From RH-AL1 sp965277355 (GTDB lineage Bacteria > Pseudomonadota > Alphaproteobacteria > Rhizobiales > Beijerinckiaceae): 64,000 bases of DNA. The stretch lies in the NCBI GenBank assembly GCA_965277355.1, contig CBDICN010000002.1, positions 434,001-498,000 of the forward strand, in the 5' to 3' direction. Positions 41,804 through 50,347 of the stretch are shown here, piece after piece (within the stretch, counting starts at the first letter, position 1; each line of letters opens with the position of its first letter). The translations under genes and the position numbers were made by a program. The notes under the pieces are model-generated. The model did not search any database and had not been told where the DNA came from. It saw only the letters and a program-made list of their open reading frames with translations.

Positions 41804-42879
41804 TGGATAGATTCCAACACTTGGTGCCCGCGTTTGACGGCGGCGATGATTTTGTCCGGATCGGCTTTCCAATGGAAGGGTTTCGGGGCCTTGTTGGTCT
41901 CGGCGAGGAAGCGGTTGATGGCGGCTTGAAGATCGACGATCGAACGGAAGACGCCGCGCTTGAGCCGTCGCCGCGTGAGCTTGGCGAAGAAGCCCTCGAC
42001 GGCGTTCAGCCAGGAAGCCGATTTCGGCGTGAAGTGGAAGGTGAAGCGCGGGTGGCGGCCGAGCCAGGCGAGAACCTTCGGGTGCTTGTGGACGGCATAG
42101 TTGTCGAGGATGACCTCGACCGTCTTTCCGGCCGGCACCTCGGCCTCGATGGCGTTGAGGAAGCGGACGAACTCCTGATGCCGGTGACGCTGCATGCAGC
42201 GCCCGATGACCTTTCCCTCGAGCACGTCGAGGGCGGCGAACAGCGTCGTCGTACCGTGGCGCTTGTAGTCATGGGTCATGGTGCCGAGCCGGCCCTTCTT
42301 CATCGGCAGGCCGGGTTGGGTGCGGTCGAGCGCCTGGATCTGGCTCTTCTCGTCGAGCGACAACACGATGGCGTGCGCCGGAGGATCGACGTAAAGGCCG
42401 ACGACGTCGCGCAGCTTGGCGGCGAACAGGGGATCGTTGGACAGCTTGAAGCGGCGGACGCGATGCGGCGCCAGCCCATGCGCCTTCCAGATACGCTGAA
42501 CCGAGGAAACGCTGATGCCCATGGCTTCGGCCATGGCGGGCGCGGTCCAATGCGTCGTCTCGCCGGGCGGCTCGGACTGCGTCAGGGCGACGACCTTGTC
42601 GACGACCTCCCTCGGCAGCGGCGGCTTGCCGGGCGGCCGCGTCTTGTCGCGCAAGAGGCCGGCGACGCCCTCTCGCATGAAACGCTCCTGCCAGCGCCAC
42701 ACCGCGGTCTTGGCGACGTTCGCCTCGCGCATGATCGCGTTGGTGCCGAGCCCGGCGGCGGTCAGCAGCACGATGCGGCAGCGCCAGACATGGTTCTGCG
42801 GGCTGCCGCGATCGGCGACGATCGCCTTCATGCGGGCTTCGTCGGCAATGGTGACTTCGATCCTGATCCCTGTGCGCAT
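41800..42879 (-). CDS. IS630-family transposase (single frame)
   Basis: A 359-residue transposase (GTG 42894 would add five residues). It has an N-terminal helix-turn-helix (NAIMREANVAKTAVWRWQERF), a second one (AMAEAMGISVSSVQRIWKAHGL) and the catalytic DDE residues (LSLDEKSQIQALDR; VILDNYAVHKHPKV; PKSASWLNAVEGFFAKLTRR). It is intact and differs clearly from the 27.4-kb element. The final codon of the element is His (CAC). The stop codon TAG consists of the TA target duplicate plus a G supplied by the host, so translation termination depends on the insertion site. Confidence 0.93.
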   Translation of the reverse strand: MRTGIRIEVTIADEARMKAIVADRGSPQNHVWRCRIVLLTAAGLGTNAIMREANVAKTAVWRWQERFMREGVAGLLRDKTRPPGKPPLPREVVDKVVALTQSEPPGETTHWTAPAMAEAMGISVSSVQRIWKAHGLAPHRVRRFKLSNDPLFAAKLRDVVGLYVDPPAHAIVLSLDEKSQIQALDRTQPGLPMKKGRLGTMTHDYKRHGTTTLFAALDVLEGKVIGRCMQRHRHQEFVRFLNAIEAEVPAGKTVEVILDNYAVHKHPKVLAWLGRHPRFTFHFTPKSASWLNAVEGFFAKLTRRRLKRGVFRSIVDLQAAINRFLAETNKAPKPFHWKADPDKIIAAVKRGHQVLESIH

Positions 42880-42950
42880 CTCGAAGATTCGCACGACCGC
42901 GGCCCAACGGGAATCCCACGACGGACTCTATCGAATGACGTTATCCACTA
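41801..42950 (-). mobile_element. IS630-family insertion sequence in the stop codon of the LuxR regulator
   Basis: The element occupies 41803-42948 with flanking TA target copies at 41801-41802 and 42949-42950. The terminal inverted repeat is GTGGATA (7 bp perfect), with weaker similarity beyond. Excision of element plus one TA rejoins CTC-TAG-CGCGG, i.e. the original stop codon of the regulator gene. Orientation of the transposase is opposite to the regulator, so the two genes converge and overlap by four bases. Confidence 0.92.
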
Positions 42951-43137
42951 GCGCGGCCCTAGCTGAGACTAGAACATCGCTCGTCTACGCTAGAGGGGGC
43001 GCAACCACGCGCCTCGCGGACGCGGCTGTCGCCAAGCTCGTGAAAGAATAGATGGGGAACAGAACTGCCCCACTCCCGATCGGGGCTAAGTGTCCCACTG
43101 GTGATAACCAAACAATTTCAATAGGTTGCGAGCGGAG

Positions 43138-43213
43138 TGGCGCTCCCTAGGGGAATCGAACCCCTGTTTTCGCCGTGAGAGGGCGACGTCCTGGACCGCT
43201 AGACGAAGGGAGC
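43138..43213 (-). tRNA. tRNA-Glu (anticodon CTC)
   Basis: On the minus strand, a 7-bp acceptor stem GCTCCCT/AGGGAGC, D-arm, anticodon loop CCTCTCA read as CTC for Glu, T-arm GGGGTTCGATTCCCC, discriminator G and an encoded CCA (43138-43140). The 187 bases between this tRNA and the IS at 42950 contain no gene I can support. Confidence 0.96.
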
Positions 43214-43286
43214 CGCAGGCGGAGGCGGACCTATAACGCCGCGCCTGGCCGCTGGCAATTGTGCATAGCTATCGACGTTGCGCAAA

Positions 43287-43913
43287 TCACCGGGCGGTCT
43301 TCCGATCCATCGCTTCGGCGATCCGCTCGGCGGCGACGCGATCTTCGGGCGTGTTGGCGTTGAGGAACGGATCGCAAGGCTCGACCGGCCACACGGCGCG
43401 GGCGTAGCCCTGGCGCTCGGCGAACAGGCCGACCTTGCGAAGGCCTTCGTCCAGCGCGCGGCGCAGGTCGTGCCGCAAGGCGACCGACCACAGCGCCACC
43501 ACGCCGTGCACCCTGCCGCCGGAACTGGCGCAGGCGAGCGGCGCCCGGTGCGCCTCCAGCGCCGCCGCGAGGCGCGCGACGAGGTCGGCCGGGAGGAACG
43601 GCGTGTCGGTCGGCACGGTGACGGCGCGGACGGCCTCGGGATGGTGCGCCGCGACCCAGTCGAGCCCGGCCAGCACGCCGGCGAGTGGCCCCAGCGTCCC
43701 GGCCGGCACCGCCGGGTCATCGGGCACGACCGGCAGGCCGTAGCGCGCGAAACGCCCCGCATCGCCGTTCGCGTTGATGACGAGAGCGTCGCACTGCGGG
43801 CGCATGGTCGCGATCACCCGCTCGAGGATGGGCACGCCGCCGACAAGCACCAGCCCCTTGTCGCCGCCGCCCATCCGCGTCGCGAGGCCGCCGGCGAGGA
43901 CAATGCCGATCAC
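43287..43913 (-). CDS. mobA: Molybdenum cofactor guanylyltransferase
   Basis: Attaches GMP to molybdopterin to form the bis-MGD/MGD cofactor. The 208-residue product begins IGIVLAGGLATRMGGGDKGL, the nucleotide-binding signature of MobA (LAGGxSxRMGxDK). It continues with GTLGPLAGVLAGLDW, VPTDTPFLPADLV (metal-binding Asp) and a NANTPED motif near the end. GTG 43913 is the start, with GGGAGAG 8-14 bases upstream; the frame is open upstream but not conserved. It implies molybdoenzymes such as formate dehydrogenase or nitrate reductase in the host. Single gene, beside tRNA-Glu. Confidence 0.92.
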   Translation of the reverse strand: MIGIVLAGGLATRMGGGDKGLVLVGGVPILERVIATMRPQCDALVINANGDAGRFARYGLPVVPDDPAVPAGTLGPLAGVLAGLDWVAAHHPEAVRAVTVPTDTPFLPADLVARLAAALEAHRAPLACASSGGRVHGVVALWSVALRHDLRRALDEGLRKVGLFAERQGYARAVWPVEPCDPFLNANTPEDRVAAERIAEAMDRKTAR

Positions 43914-44374
43914 GCGTGGTCTCTCCCTGTTCGACCGGCGCAGGCCGCTTGCCGCCCATACCCCGGCGCTCATCGCACCGATTACGCAAAAAAAGATAAG
44001 CGAAGGGCCTGCTTCAACGCGGCCACATTGGACGCCGACCTCCCAAGCGACTTGGGGCGAAAGTCTGACACTGCGCTCGCGAAAAGGCGAGCCGCGACGT
44101 GTCCTGGTCCCCGAAGCGCCTGTCTTGCGAGGCGCCCTCGCGCAGGGCGGCAGGTCTAACGTCACGCGCAGGACCGTCTAATTGTCCCTGTTTAGCTCGC
44201 TTTCATCAAATCGCCGGCATTTTGTTTGAATAAAGGCAGGAATGCATTGTAGCGCTTTCCCTTTGATGATGGCGCGGGCACGGCTGCACCAAACAAAATT
44301 CTGCGTCAAGACTTTCATGAACCGCCTTTTTCACTTAGAGGCCCACGCTCTGCAATAGAGTAGGACAACGGTCT
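43914..44374. other. Intergenic region between divergent mobA and rlpA-like genes
   Basis: 461 bases, no supported gene. The right half (about 44180-44370) is markedly more AT-rich than the surroundings, with stretches such as GGCATTTTGTTTGAATAAAGG, and should hold the promoter of the RlpA-like gene. No clear hairpin or regulator box stands out. Confidence 0.6.
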
Positions 44375-45127
44375 TTGTTCCAAAAGTTCCTGGTAACCGT
44401 CGGTACGCTTGCGACTGCGCTTTTCATCTCGAACCTTTCGCAAGCATCAGCTCACCAACGCCATCCGCATGGCACGCGCGCCCCGCTGGGCCGCCACGTC
44501 GCTTCGTTGAGCCACCAACCCCGCGGTGTCGCGCATCACGCGCTGCATGCCCGCCCGGCCCGTATCTCGCGTCGCCGCGGCTTCGCCGCACGACCCGTTC
44601 ACGTCGCGCGGGGCCACGCCCGGCATCGCGACGCGAGCCTGCGTCCGGCTTCGCGGTTTCACCTCGCGCGGCGCGACCGGCCGGCGTTGGCTCCGACGCG
44701 CATCGTCCTGCGGCGGCACGCCGAGCGCGCCGCCTCCCATGCGATTCCCCATCGCTCCCGCTTGGCTCGTGTCGAGCCGGCGCGGCGCGCGCGAGTTGGC
44801 CGCTTCGCCTCCGCGCTGATCGAGCGCCGTGCCCCCTCCGGCCGCGGCGTGCAGGTCGGACGCGCGTCGTACTACAGCGGATCGCACACCACGGCCTCCG
44901 GCGGACACGTCGGCGCCGCGACCTGCGCCTCGCGGACGCTTCCGTTCGGGACCAAGGTGCTCGTCACCAACCTTGCCAACGCGCATCGGATGGTGCTCAC
45001 GGTGAACGATCGTGGTCCCTACGCGGGCGGTCGCATCGTCGACGTGTCGCGCGGGGCCGCCGGTCCGCTCGGCATGGTCGGCTCCGGCGTCGCGCCGGTG
45101 CGGGTGGAGGTGCTCGCGCGGCGCTGA
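44375..45127 (+). CDS. RlpA-family septal/lytic-transglycosylase-like protein with long Arg/His-rich linker
   Basis: A 250-residue exported protein. Signal peptide (TVGTLATALFISNLSQASA), a 135-residue linker very rich in Arg, His and Ala, then a C-terminal double-psi beta-barrel RlpA domain (GRASYYSGSHTTASGGHVGA, FGTKVLVTNLANAHRMVLTVNDRGPYAGGRIVDVSRGAA, quoted in parts) with the conserved Asp of NDRGPY. RlpA proteins cleave or bind denuded glycan strands at the septum. The start is TTG 44375 with AGGA upstream. The linker has no known domain and could bind nucleic acid, anionic polymer or metal. Confidence 0.82.
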   Translation: MFQKFLVTVGTLATALFISNLSQASAHQRHPHGTRAPLGRHVASLSHQPRGVAHHALHARPARISRRRGFAARPVHVARGHARHRDASLRPASRFHLARRDRPALAPTRIVLRRHAERAASHAIPHRSRLARVEPARRARVGRFASALIERRAPSGRGVQVGRASYYSGSHTTASGGHVGAATCASRTLPFGTKVLVTNLANAHRMVLTVNDRGPYAGGRIVDVSRGAAGPLGMVGSGVAPVRVEVLARR

Positions 45128-45195
45128 CGTCCGCCCCGGGACGGCTGGCGCGTTTGCTGCCTTGCGGGGTAAGAACACGCCAGCCGAGGGGATCG

Positions 45196-46431
45196 ATGCG
45201 GGGACTGCTTGGAATCGCCGCGCTGCTGATCATCGCCTTGGCGTTCAGCGAGGCGCGCCGCGCGATCGCGTGGCGCGTCGTCGGCGGCGGCCTCGCCCTT
45301 CAGGCGGCGATCGCCGCCTTGTTCCTCAAGGTGCCGCCGGCGGTGGCGCTGCTGTCGGTCCTCAATCGCGCGGTCGGCGCACTGCAGACGGCGACCGATG
45401 CCGGCACCGCGCTGGTATTCGGCTTCCTCGGCGGCGCGCCGCTCCCCTTCGCCGAGACGGCGAACGGCTCAAGTTTCATCCTTGCCTTTCGCGCCTTTCC
45501 GCTGGTGCTCGTCATCAGCGCGATCGCCGCGCTGCTCGTCCACTGGGGCGTGCTGCAACGCATCGTCGGCGTGCTCGCCTGGGGGCTGCGCCGCACGCTC
45601 GGCATCGGCGGCGCGCTCGGCCTCGGAGCGGCCGTCCATGTCTTCGTCGGGATGATCGAAGCGCCGTTGCTGGTCAAACCATATCTGCGCACGATGAGCC
45701 GCGGCGAACTGTTCGCGCTGATGAGCTGCGGCATGGCCGGCATCGCCGGCACGGTCATGGTGATCTACGGCGCGATCCTGGCGAAGACGATCCCGGACTC
45801 GTTCTCCAGCATCCTCGTCGCCGCAGTCCTGTCGACGCCCGGCGCCCTGGCGATCTCGGCGATCATGGTGCCCTTCGCCGTCGATGCGAACGAGGCAGCG
45901 GCACTCGACGCGGGCGTGCGCGCCGGGAGCGCCCTCGAAGCCGTTCTCAAGGGCACGCTCGACGGCATTCAGCTCGTGGCCGCGATCATCGCGACGATCA
46001 TCGTGCTCGTGGCGCTCGTCACCTTGATCAACATGGCGATCGGTGTGGTCCCGGTCGGCGGCGCACCCTTGTCGCTGCAGCGCATCCTCGCCTTCGTCTT
46101 CCGACCTCTCGTTTGGACCATCGGAGTGCCGTGGAGCGAGAGCGGCGCGGCGGCCGACCTGATGGGGACCAAAACCATCCTCAACGAGTTCGTCGCCTAT
46201 CTCGAACTCGCCAAGCTGCCGCCGGAGGCGCTCGACCCGCGCTCGAGGATCATCATGACCTACGCGCTGTGCGGCTTCGCCAACGTCGGCAGCCTCGGCA
46301 TCCTGCTCGGCGGCCTCGGCGCGATGGCCCCGGAGCGGCGCGCCGAGATCGCCGCGCTGGGCTGGCGCTCGATCGTCTCCGGCACGCTGGCGACGATGAT
46401 GTCGGGCGCCATTGTCGGGCTGATCGTGTGA
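45196..46431 (+). CDS. Concentrative nucleoside transporter (NupC/CNT family)
   Basis: A 411-residue inner-membrane symporter with about ten helices. It has CNT features: ALVFGFLGGAPLPF near residue 75, VGMIEAPLLVKPYLRTMSRGELF near 155, the GTKTILNEFVAYLEL motif near 320, and ALCGFANVGSLGILLGGLGA near 360. It takes up nucleosides with H+ or Na+. ATG 45196 has GAGGGG directly upstream. The stop overlaps the start of the metallophosphoesterase by four bases, so the two form an operon. Confidence 0.92.
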   Translation: MRGLLGIAALLIIALAFSEARRAIAWRVVGGGLALQAAIAALFLKVPPAVALLSVLNRAVGALQTATDAGTALVFGFLGGAPLPFAETANGSSFILAFRAFPLVLVISAIAALLVHWGVLQRIVGVLAWGLRRTLGIGGALGLGAAVHVFVGMIEAPLLVKPYLRTMSRGELFALMSCGMAGIAGTVMVIYGAILAKTIPDSFSSILVAAVLSTPGALAISAIMVPFAVDANEAAALDAGVRAGSALEAVLKGTLDGIQLVAAIIATIIVLVALVTLINMAIGVVPVGGAPLSLQRILAFVFRPLVWTIGVPWSESGAAADLMGTKTILNEFVAYLELAKLPPEALDPRSRIIMTYALCGFANVGSLGILLGGLGAMAPERRAEIAALGWRSIVSGTLATMMSGAIVGLIV

Positions 46432-46952
46432 GCGTGGCGCGCTTCTTCACCAGCGACACGCATTTCGGCGACACGCGGATTCTGCGTGCCGCCAAACGGC
46501 GCTTCAAAACCATCGCCGAACACGACACCCACCTGATCGCGCGCTGGCGGGCCACCGTGTCGGACGACGACGAGGTCTGGCATCTCGGCGATTTCGCGCC
46601 GCGCCACGACGCGCAGGCAGTCGGCGCGCTGCTCGCGCAGCTGCCCGGTCGCAAGCACCTGGTCACCGGCAACAACGACGACGACGCGACCCGCGCTCAC
46701 CCGGGCTGGGCCAGCGTGCACGACTACGTCGAACTCACCGACAACGGACTCCTCTGCATCCTCTGTCATTACGCGCTGCGCACCTGGAACAAGATGGGGA
46801 AGGGCAGCCTCGACCTGCACGGCCATTCCCACGCGATGCTGAAGCCGCTGACGCGACAGTTCGATGTCGGCGTGGATGCCTGGGCTTACGCGCCCGTGAC
46901 ACTGGACACGATGCTCGCGAGCAGACGACGGCGAAAGCGGGGCGAGCCGTGA
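46428..46952 (+). CDS. Calcineurin-like metallophosphoesterase, small
   Basis: A 174-residue phosphoesterase with the five metal-binding motifs in order: TSDTHFGD, DDDEVWHLGDF, VTGNNDD (GNHE-like, His replaced by Asn), CHYALRTW and LHGHSH. GTG 46428 starts inside the transporter stop (GTGA). The short, single-domain form resembles phage- or YfcE-like phosphoesterases; substrate unknown. Coupling to a nucleoside carrier suggests nucleotide or cyclic-nucleotide turnover, an inference only. Confidence 0.85.
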   Translation: MSVARFFTSDTHFGDTRILRAAKRRFKTIAEHDTHLIARWRATVSDDDEVWHLGDFAPRHDAQAVGALLAQLPGRKHLVTGNNDDDATRAHPGWASVHDYVELTDNGLLCILCHYALRTWNKMGKGSLDLHGHSHAMLKPLTRQFDVGVDAWAYAPVTLDTMLASRRRRKRGEP

Positions 46953-47356
46953 TGTCGCGACGCGGTCGATTTCCGCATTCGGATCATTCCGGAAGCAGTG
47001 CCGCTGCTTATTCTTCCAGTGACTGTGCATGAAATGAGCATATCGGGCCATTGACAATCGTGTTCGGCCGATCGATCTTGCGCGTGCAGCAATAAAGCTG
47101 CGTCAGTCCGGCAGAACGGCTTTCGTTTCCACGCTTTCGAGCGCGAGGATCGGGAGCCTTTTTTTGTTTGTACTTGTCTCCACGGCAGTGCGCGGTCGGC
47201 ATGACCTGCAAGGCCGCGAGTGTGTGTCGCAATCGTCTTGGGCGCGACGATCACCTTCTAGCCCGTGGACGCGAGCCGGTGGACCCGAGCCGGTGACGCG
47301 AGCGGTCGGCTCGGGCCGCCCGCTTGGGGGCGGGATCAGCATGAAAGAGGTAAACG
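46953..47356. other. 404-base gap upstream of the peroxiredoxin gene
   Basis: No gene seen. It contains a T7 run (CCTTTTTTTG near 47157-47165) after a weak hairpin, and a triplicate GC-rich motif (GAGCCGGTGGACC / GAGCCGGTGACG) near 47270-47305. It presumably carries the peroxiredoxin promoter. Confidence 0.6.
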
Positions 47357-47842
47357 ATGGCTATTCAGATCGGCGACAAGGTTCCCTCGGTGTCCTTCAA
47401 GAAGTTCACCGCGGACGGCTTCAGCGAGGTCGCGACGGAGACGTTCTTCGCCGGCAAGCGCATCCTGCTGTTCGGAATTCCCGGCGCCTTCACGCCCGTC
47501 TGCCAGGGCAACCATGTGCCGGGCTACGTCGCGAAGGCGGCGGATATGAAGGCGAAAGGTATCGACGAGATCGCCTGCATCTCCGTCAACGACTGCTTCG
47601 TGATGAAGGCGTTCGGAGAGGCCCAGCAGACCGACGGCAAGATCGAGATGCTGGCCGACGATTCCGCCGAGTTCACCAAGCAGGCGGGCCTCGCCACCGA
47701 CGCGTCGGGCTTCGGTCTCGGCGTGCGTTCGGAGCGCTACGCGATGATCGTCAAGGACGGCGTCGTCGAGTCGCTCAAGGTCGAGAAGAATTTCGTCGAC
47801 CACAACGTGTCGAGCGCGGAGCAGATGCTCAGCGTGTTGTAA
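47357..47842 (+). CDS. Peroxiredoxin (Prx5/AhpC-TSA type)
   Basis: A 161-residue thiol peroxidase. The peroxidatic Cys49 lies in GAFTPVCQGNHVPGY, the Prx5 signature; further Cys at 74 and 80 could act in resolution. The C-terminal DHNVSSAEQMLSVL is also family-typical. It removes H2O2 and organic peroxides in the cytoplasm using glutaredoxin or thioredoxin. GAGGT stands 7 bases before the ATG. Monocistronic. Confidence 0.93.
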   Translation: MAIQIGDKVPSVSFKKFTADGFSEVATETFFAGKRILLFGIPGAFTPVCQGNHVPGYVAKAADMKAKGIDEIACISVNDCFVMKAFGEAQQTDGKIEMLADDSAEFTKQAGLATDASGFGLGVRSERYAMIVKDGVVESLKVEKNFVDHNVSSAEQMLSVL

Positions 47843-48033
47843 CTGCCCCCCGGCGACTTTCGCGAGGCAAGCAAACGGGTGCAGGCTGCGACCGTCGCAG
47901 TCTGGGCGGGAGGTCCTGCCGGCCCAGGGCTTGAAGCCGCGCGGGACGCGTTGACCGAAAGCTTGAGACACGCCATGGAGTGTTGCCCGGTGATGGCACC
48001 GATGGCTCCGCTGTTTGGTCAACGACCCGATCC

Positions 48034-49782
48034 ATGCCGACGCCGCTCCGCCGCCTTGCCACTCGGTTTCTGTCGTCGCCGGCACGCAAGGCGCATCGTC
48101 TGAGCCGGGCCGAGCGACTCGTTGCCGGTTCGCGCTTCGTGGAAGCCGACCGTCTCCTCGCATCCTGGATCGCTCGCGAGCCGAACGACTTCGACCTTCG
48201 GCTGCACTATGCCTTCAGCGCCCACAACTCGGCACGCTACGCGGACGCGCTGACACGCTGGACTCACATCCGGACGACGTGGCCGCAATGCGCGATGGGC
48301 TGGAGCGCGAGCGCCTCCAACCTGCGCGAGTTGGATCGTGTCGACGAAGCCAGACACGTCATCGAACAGGCCTTGCTTCGTTTCCCGACGGACCTCATCG
48401 CGATCACCGAAGCCATCCGCATCTTCGATCGATCGGGAGATGTCGCTCGAAGCCTCGCCCTCGGCGACGAACTCATGCGCCTCGATCCGCGGCAACCGGC
48501 ATGGCGCAAACAGCAATTCGAACGGTACATGGCGCAGAGACGCTTCGACGAGGCCGCCAAGCTCCTCGACGAGGCGAGCGACGCCGGTGTCGACGACCGC
48601 GGCCTCGCGTTCGGCACGGCGCTGATCGCCTTGCGCCGCGGGGATTTCACGACCGCCGAGCGTTCGCTTCAGACCTATGCTCCGCCGGGCGATGCCGGCC
48701 AAAACCAGATCGACGCCATTCGCACGGTCGCCCTCGACCGCAGACTGCACCATCCCGAGGAAAGCCGCATCCTCTGGGTGCACCTGACCCGTATCGGCTC
48801 CCACGATCCGTCGATCCTGCATCACCATGCCGACGCCCTCATTCGATGCGGTCGCTACGACGAAGCCGGCGAGGCGATCGCCAAGGCGCTCGGCTGCTAC
48901 CCCGACGATTACTGCTTGCACTTCGATCGGGCTCTCCTCGCGCTGAAGACGGAGCGGTGGGACGCGGCCATCGAGGACTTCGAGGCTCTGCTGCGTCGCC
49001 GGTCGGACGACGAGGACGCCCTTCACTACCTGTCGCGAGCGCGGATGGACCGCGCACAGGCTCTGCTCGAGGCCGGCGACGACGTGTCGATGCACGCGCC
49101 ATCGGCGGCGGAGCGCCAGGACGTCGGTCTCGTCGAGGACGACGACACGCGCCGCCTTCTGCTCGGCTTCGAGAGCCTGGGACAGGACTGCGAGTTCGGT
49201 CTCGTGCAGCGGCGCTATGGCGCCGAGCCGCTCGGCCTGTTTCGCTGGAATTCCTGCAACACCGACTTGTTGATTGAGGCCTCGGATGTCGCCTTCGAGG
49301 GCATGGGCGAGCCGGAGCACACGGTCATGGCGCTCTGGGACGATTACGAATATTACCTCGCCGATCGTCGTTGGGGCTTCGGATTTCACACCTGGATCAG
49401 CCGGCACGAGGTCGATCGCGATCAGCTGTTTGCGAAAATGTGCCGCCGGATCGGTTTCCTGCGCACCAAGCTGATGGACGATCTCGCGTCGGGCAACAAG
49501 ATCTTCGTGCACAAGACGTTCGCGATGGATTTGGGCGACGTGCGCCGGCTGCTCGCGAGCCTGCGCGCTCATGGGCCGGTGCGCCTGCTCTGGGTCCGGT
49601 CGCTGGACTTGACGCCGAAGGCAGACCAGCCCCTCGGAACCGTCGAGGAGATCGAGCCAGGACTCTATGCGGGTTTCGTCTCCAAGTTCGGAAACGCGCC
49701 CCGCGTCTGGCAAATCCCTTTCGAGGAGTGGGTGCAAATTTGCCATGCCGCGGCTTCGATGTGCAGCGCAAGTGACGGTTAG
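48034..49782 (+). CDS. TPR-repeat protein with C-terminal GFESLGQDCEFG domain
   Basis: A 582-residue protein, no signal peptide. Residues about 20-360 contain several degenerate TPR units (FVEADRLLASWIAREPNDFD, CGRYDEAGEAIAKALGCYPD, ERWDAAIEDFEALLRRRSDD). From about 375 a second domain starts with GFESLGQDCEFGLVQRRYGAEPLGLFRWN (quoted in parts), then YYLADRRWGFGFHTWI and NKIFVHKTFAMDLG. Domains with this start occur in TPR proteins near polysaccharide loci in alphaproteobacteria (DUF1796-like); they may be peptidase- or transferase-like, but no function is established. ATG 48034 is preferred. Confidence 0.65.
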   Translation: MPTPLRRLATRFLSSPARKAHRLSRAERLVAGSRFVEADRLLASWIAREPNDFDLRLHYAFSAHNSARYADALTRWTHIRTTWPQCAMGWSASASNLRELDRVDEARHVIEQALLRFPTDLIAITEAIRIFDRSGDVARSLALGDELMRLDPRQPAWRKQQFERYMAQRRFDEAAKLLDEASDAGVDDRGLAFGTALIALRRGDFTTAERSLQTYAPPGDAGQNQIDAIRTVALDRRLHHPEESRILWVHLTRIGSHDPSILHHHADALIRCGRYDEAGEAIAKALGCYPDDYCLHFDRALLALKTERWDAAIEDFEALLRRRSDDEDALHYLSRARMDRAQALLEAGDDVSMHAPSAAERQDVGLVEDDDTRRLLLGFESLGQDCEFGLVQRRYGAEPLGLFRWNSCNTDLLIEASDVAFEGMGEPEHTVMALWDDYEYYLADRRWGFGFHTWISRHEVDRDQLFAKMCRRIGFLRTKLMDDLASGNKIFVHKTFAMDLGDVRRLLASLRAHGPVRLLWVRSLDLTPKADQPLGTVEEIEPGLYAGFVSKFGNAPRVWQIPFEEWVQICHAAASMCSASDG

Positions 49783-49791
49783 CGGCGGCGG

Positions 49792-50301
49792 TTACCGGAG
49801 CGGCCCCGCGCGCCGCACTTTTCCGCGCACCGTCGCGAACGTGCCGGGCACCAGCTCACGGTAAAGGAGCCGGGCCGGATCGACCGGGCCGCAGAACTCG
49901 AGCTGCCCGTCCGGCACGCCGGCGAAGCCGAGCCGACTATAATAGGGCTCGTCGCCGACGAGCAGCACCAGCGCATGCCCGGCATCGCGTGCCGCCTCCA
50001 GCGAGCGCAAAGCCAGAGCCTCGCCGATCCCGCCTTTCTGGAACGCCGGGTCGACGGTGAGCGGCCCGAGCAGCAGCGCCGGCGCCTCGCCGCAGCGGAT
50101 CGGCGTCATGATGTTGGCCCCGACGAGCAGCGTGCCGATCCAGGCCACGAACGACAGACCGGGGTCGGGAGGCATTCCTTCGCGCAGCCGGTAGGCCGAG
50201 CGCGCGTAGCGTCCCGGCCCGAACACGCGCGCGTTCAGCCGTTCGACGGCAGCCATGTCGTCCGCAGTTGGCGCCTTGATGACGTAGGGAAGCTCGACCA
50301 T
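49792..50301 (-). CDS. GNAT-family N-acetyltransferase (YhbS-like)
   Basis: A 169-residue acetyltransferase. The acetyl-CoA-binding segment is LLLGPLTVDPAFQKGGIGEAL (Q/RxxGxG/A-type QKGGIG), followed by GDEPYYSRLGFAGVPDGQLE. The C-terminal VPGTFATVRGKVR is YhbS-like. Acetyl acceptor unknown. ATG 50301 or ATG 50319; ribosome sites are weak for both. Confidence 0.85.
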   Translation of the reverse strand: MVELPYVIKAPTADDMAAVERLNARVFGPGRYARSAYRLREGMPPDPGLSFVAWIGTLLVGANIMTPIRCGEAPALLLGPLTVDPAFQKGGIGEALALRSLEAARDAGHALVLLVGDEPYYSRLGFAGVPDGQLEFCGPVDPARLLYRELVPGTFATVRGKVRRAGPLR

Positions 50302-50347
50302 CGTCGCGCGCCGTAACATCCGCCATCACGTGGGGCAACCACGCGAC

